Below are positions 61,300 to 64,000 of a DNA stretch of 64,000 nucleotides, in pieces. Each line of letters opens with the position of its first letter. Within the stretch, counting starts at the first letter, position 1. The DNA comes from a filamentous cyanobacterium ESFC-1 (GTDB lineage: Bacteria > Cyanobacteriota > Cyanobacteriia > Cyanobacteriales > Spirulinaceae): assembly GCA_000380225.1 (NCBI GenBank), contig KB904821.1:1467921-1531920 (forward strand). Reading direction: 5' to 3'. Position numbers and translations under genes: made by a program. The notes under the pieces were generated by a model that was not told where the DNA came from, searched no databases, and saw only the letters and a program-made list of their open reading frames with translations.

Positions 61300-64000
61300 A
61301 TGATTCTTGTAACTTTAGATAATGCCACACTGCACCAACAACTCCAACAAGATTTACAGCCTTTTCTGAGTCCATCAATGGAGTTACGAGTTGTGGTGAG
61401 TGCTGAAGCAGCTTGGGAAGTATTTGCGAAGAATTCCGAAGTGGCGATCGCGATCTTTGATGACTCCTTGGTAAAAAGCCCAAACTACCAAATACTCAAA
61501 GATTTACACCAACAATGGCCCCAAACTCGCATTATTCTCCTAGGGATTCCCCCCGATGACGATCTTCTCCTTTTGGATTCAATTTATCGTTATTGGGTCA
61601 AACCTTGGCAAGCGTCCGACCTACGAATTACCGTTCGCGAGGCATTAAGCAGCTATAACAGTCAAAAAGACCAAATCAAGCTCCGCGATCGCGTCTATGG
61701 CTTAGAAACCTCAAAAAAGCTTAATCCTGATACTTCTAGTACCTGGGATGGTTCTCTCACCACGATCGCCGAGCGCCTTACCCTTAAGTTTGCCCTCGAA
61801 GCTCGGATACGGTGTGCGACAAATTTGGCTGAATTTGGCGAAGATGCCCTAAAAACGGTGGATATCCAAACCCTGATGCAGCAAGCCATCGTTTTAATCG
61901 TCCAAACCCTAGAAGTCGATGATGGCGTAATTTTAGAATGGCTCCCCCAAGAACAAGAATTTTCCCTCAGAGCGAAATGGGGTTGGCCCGAAATTCAGCA
62001 AACCCGCCTCAATCTAGAACAAAACTCTCAAATTAGTTATACCTTGGGTTGCGATCGCCCCGTTATCGTCTCCGACTTCGCGACAGAAACGCGGTTTCAG
62101 GGCTTGGGTTTTGTCGAAGACTCCTCAGCCGTAAGTTCCGTCAGTCTTCTCATTTCTGGCCAAATACAACCCTTGGGAGTATTAGCCATTCACAATCGCC
62201 AACCGCGAGAATTTCAAGAAGACGAAATTGCTTTCTTGCAAGCCGTCAGTCAGATTCTCGGAACTTCCATCGAGCGTCAACAGGTGCAGCAACGACTGGA
62301 TGAAAGTCAGCTTTTTATCGAAGAAGTGGCTTCAACTTCTCCTCATTTGATTTATGTTTACGACCTACTCGAACAGCGTAATGTGTACGCGAATCGCGAA
62401 GTTACCTCGGTATTGGGTTATAGCCAAGAACAAGCCCAAGAAATGGGAGCGCAGTTTTTACCCAGTCTTATTCATCCCGATGACTTTGAAACCATTGTCA
62501 AACCTCATTTTCAAAAGCTCGAAACCCTCGCCGATCGTGAAGTAATCGATGTAGAATATCGTATACGCAATGCCCAAAATGAGTGGCGAACCATTTTCTC
62601 GCGAGAAAAAGTTTTTCGTCGGACAGCTCAAGGAGAAGTGCAGCAGTTAATCGGGACAGCCGTAGACATTACCGAGCGCCAACAAGCCGAAAACCTGCTC
62701 GCTCAAGCCAAAGAAGTTGCAGAAGCCGCAAATCAAGCCAAAAGCTCATTTATTGCTAACATGAGCCATGAGTTGCGATCGCCCCTCAACGCCGTTTTAG
62801 GGTTTACCCAACTCCTGGCCCTGGATAAAGATTTGAGCCTACAAAATCGCGAATATTTAGACATTATTCACCGCAACGGCGAACAACTCTTGAATTTGCT
62901 CAACGAAATTCTCGATATCTCCAAAATTGAAGCGGGTTGTCTAACTCTGAATCTAAATTGTTGCAATGTGCGATCGCTCCTCAAAGAAATCGAAGCCATG
63001 TTTCGGCTCAAAGCCGCCGAAAAAGGCTTGATTTTCAAAATCGCGATCGCGCCCCAAGTTCCCCATTATATCGAAAGCGATTTAGCGAAATTGCGGCAAA
63101 TTTTAATCAATTTACTGAGTAATGCCGTCAAATTTACCGTTAAAGGCAGTATTACTTTAAATATTGCCTATGAAGCTGGGCCTCAGCCCTGGTTATACCT
63201 AGAAGTCCAAGATACCGGTTTGGGGATAGACGCAGCCGAATCTCATTTCTTATTCCAACCTTTTGTGCAAACCAGTACAGGCCGCGCGGCTCAACAAGGC
63301 AAAGGTCTGGGGTTGGCGCTATGCTATCAATATGTGCAATTTTTGGGCGGTGAATTGGATGTCACCTCTACTCCCAACCAAGGCAGCACTTTTCGGGTCA
63401 AAATCCCTGCGATTGTTCAGCCCAATAGCGCCATCTCCTCTGAAATTCAGACTCCGCAACCCATCATCGGACTTGCTCCCAATCAACCCCTTTATCGCTT
63501 GCTAATTGTCGATGATAATCCGACCGAGCGCTCGTTTTTAATTAATTTATTAACCACTGTCGGCTTTGAGGTGGCTCAAGCCGATAACGGTCGAGATGCG
63601 ATCGCGTCTTGGCAAACCTTCCAACCCCATTTAATCTACATCAACCTCGATATGGCGGAAATGGAAGGTTATCAAGCCACCCACTGCATTCGACAACTCG
63701 AACAAACCTTTCGTAAAAACGCGATCGCCAACGCTGATTCGCTACAACCCACAAAAATTATCGCCCTCACCCTCAATAACTCCGAGCAACAACAGCGCAT
63801 TTTTACCGCCGGTTGCGATGACTTTATCATCACCCCCATCACTGAAACCCTCTTATTCGACCAACTCAGCCAACATCTGGGTGTATCCTATTTGCACACA
63901 ATGCCTCATACCGAAAACCATCTTTCTGAAGATGATGTACTGTTCGATCCAGAACCCATGCGAGTTATTTTGGCACAACTTCCGGCTTCCCTGCGCCACA
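61300..64000 (+). CDS. Hybrid sensor histidine kinase (REC-GAF-PAS-HisKA-HATPase-REC), partial at window end
   Basis: An open frame of 900 codons that leaves the window. An N-terminal degenerate receiver-like domain (1-115, [13 protein letters not shown]) is followed by GAF (about 190-330) and PAS (about 335-460). HisKA carries His490 in [11 protein letters not shown]. HATPase has [18 protein letters not shown] and GKGLGLAL. A second receiver (about 733-860) begins [12 protein letters not shown] but has Asn782 instead of the phospho-acceptor Asp and Thr845 instead of the conserved Lys. ATG at 61300. The C-terminus beyond residue 900 is outside the window. Confidence 0.9.
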   Translation, partial: MILVTLDNATLHQQLQQDLQPFLSPSMELRVVVSAEAAWEVFAKNSEVAIAIFDDSLVKSPNYQILKDLHQQWPQTRIILLGIPPDDDLLLLDSIYRYWVKPWQASDLRITVREALSSYNSQKDQIKLRDRVYGLETSKKLNPDTSSTWDGSLTTIAERLTLKFALEARIRCATNLAEFGEDALKTVDIQTLMQQAIVLIVQTLEVDDGVILEWLPQEQEFSLRAKWGWPEIQQTRLNLEQNSQISYTLGCDRPVIVSDFATETRFQGLGFVEDSSAVSSVSLLISGQIQPLGVLAIHNRQPREFQEDEIAFLQAVSQILGTSIERQQVQQRLDESQLFIEEVASTSPHLIYVYDLLEQRNVYANREVTSVLGYSQEQAQEMGAQFLPSLIHPDDFETIVKPHFQKLETLADREVIDVEYRIRNAQNEWRTIFSREKVFRRTAQGEVQQLIGTAVDITERQQAENLLAQAKEVAEAANQAKSSFIANMSHELRSPLNAVLGFTQLLALDKDLSLQNREYLDIIHRNGEQLLNLLNEILDISKIEAGCLTLNLNCCNVRSLLKEIEAMFRLKAAEKGLIFKIAIAPQVPHYIESDLAKLRQILINLLSNAVKFTVKGSITLNIAYEAGPQPWLYLEVQDTGLGIDAAESHFLFQPFVQTSTGRAAQQGKGLGLALCYQYVQFLGGELDVTSTPNQGSTFRVKIPAIVQPNSAISSEIQTPQPIIGLAPNQPLYRLLIVDDNPTERSFLINLLTTVGFEVAQADNGRDAIASWQTFQPHLIYINLDMAEMEGYQATHCIRQLEQTFRKNAIANADSLQPTKIIALTLNNSEQQQRIFTAGCDDFIITPITETLLFDQLSQHLGVSYLHTMPHTENHLSEDDVLFDPEPMRVILAQLPASLRH

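Noticed and set aside
61190-61483. 97-codon minus-strand ORF
   Set aside because: It overlaps the start of the well-supported hybrid kinase and shows no protein-like features.

Overview
The window reads as a cyanobacterial chromosome segment. The octamer GCGATCGC (HIP1) occurs throughout, and the gene content is typical of the phylum: a GluR0-type glutamate-gated channel, xisH/xisI, DUF1822, CHAT-CHASE2, DUF4912, DUF2358, DUF3747 and Uma2 families, an Omp85 protein, a cyanobacterial-type glutathione reductase and a multidomain hybrid histidine kinase. Intergenic DNA is rich in short tandem heptamer repeats, palindromes and transposase-less IS200/IS605-type relics. I recognise no tRNA, rRNA, CRISPR array, complete transposase or integrase. 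Species cannot be assigned by eye.

Layout. 0.3-2.9 kb: cytochrome bd oxidase cydA-cydB. 3-4.4 kb: a methyltransferase and a Uma2 nuclease. 4.6-9.2 kb: a divergent pair, a PLD-fold protein and a 1235-residue NB-ARC/WD40 STAND protein, a candidate defence or signalling module. 9.4-12.8 kb: two terD genes divergent from two tandem lpxD genes. 12.8-14.9 kb: a CHAT-gene remnant, an IS605-like non-autonomous element with palindromes nested in it, then the GluR0-like channel. 14.9-20.4 kb: glutathione reductase, xisHI, a coiled-coil (DivIVA-like) protein overlapping coaD by 124 nt, and an Omp85 protein. 20.6-25.3 kb: an orphan antitoxin beside a truncated PIN toxin, then a minus-strand cluster of a cysteine dioxygenase, three methyltransferases and an MmgE/PrpD protein split by one stop codon. 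This cluster is the best candidate here for an undescribed small-molecule pathway.

26-37 kb: MscS-like channel, DUF1822 protein, a cheR pseudogene broken by a frameshifting HIP1-flanked insertion and by the second IS605-like element, a CHAT-CHASE2 protein, a Rieske lipoprotein, a CPBP protease, a heptamer-repeat array and homoserine dehydrogenase. 37.6-45 kb: metK from a TTG start, a repeat-filled gap, then AIM24, DUF2358, DUF3747, SDR and DUF4912 genes. 45.3-51.2 kb: TPR protein, Fic protein, a 616-residue repeat protein flanked by a 17-bp perfect direct repeat, and a CrtI/CrtISO-like oxidoreductase. 51.5-64 kb: a NarL-type two-component system, two serine beta-lactamase-fold hydrolases around a MerR-TipAS-ClpN fusion regulator, a 25-residue membrane microprotein, a TetR regulator with two operators facing a small membrane protein, two secreted proteins, and a hybrid kinase running off the end.

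Housekeeping genes (coaD, hom, metK, gor, lpxD) are interleaved with accessory genes. Decay is visible at several sites: CHAT remnant, PIN fragment, cheR, MmgE/PrpD and three IS605-type relics. All functional statements rest on motif recognition by eye, without database searches.
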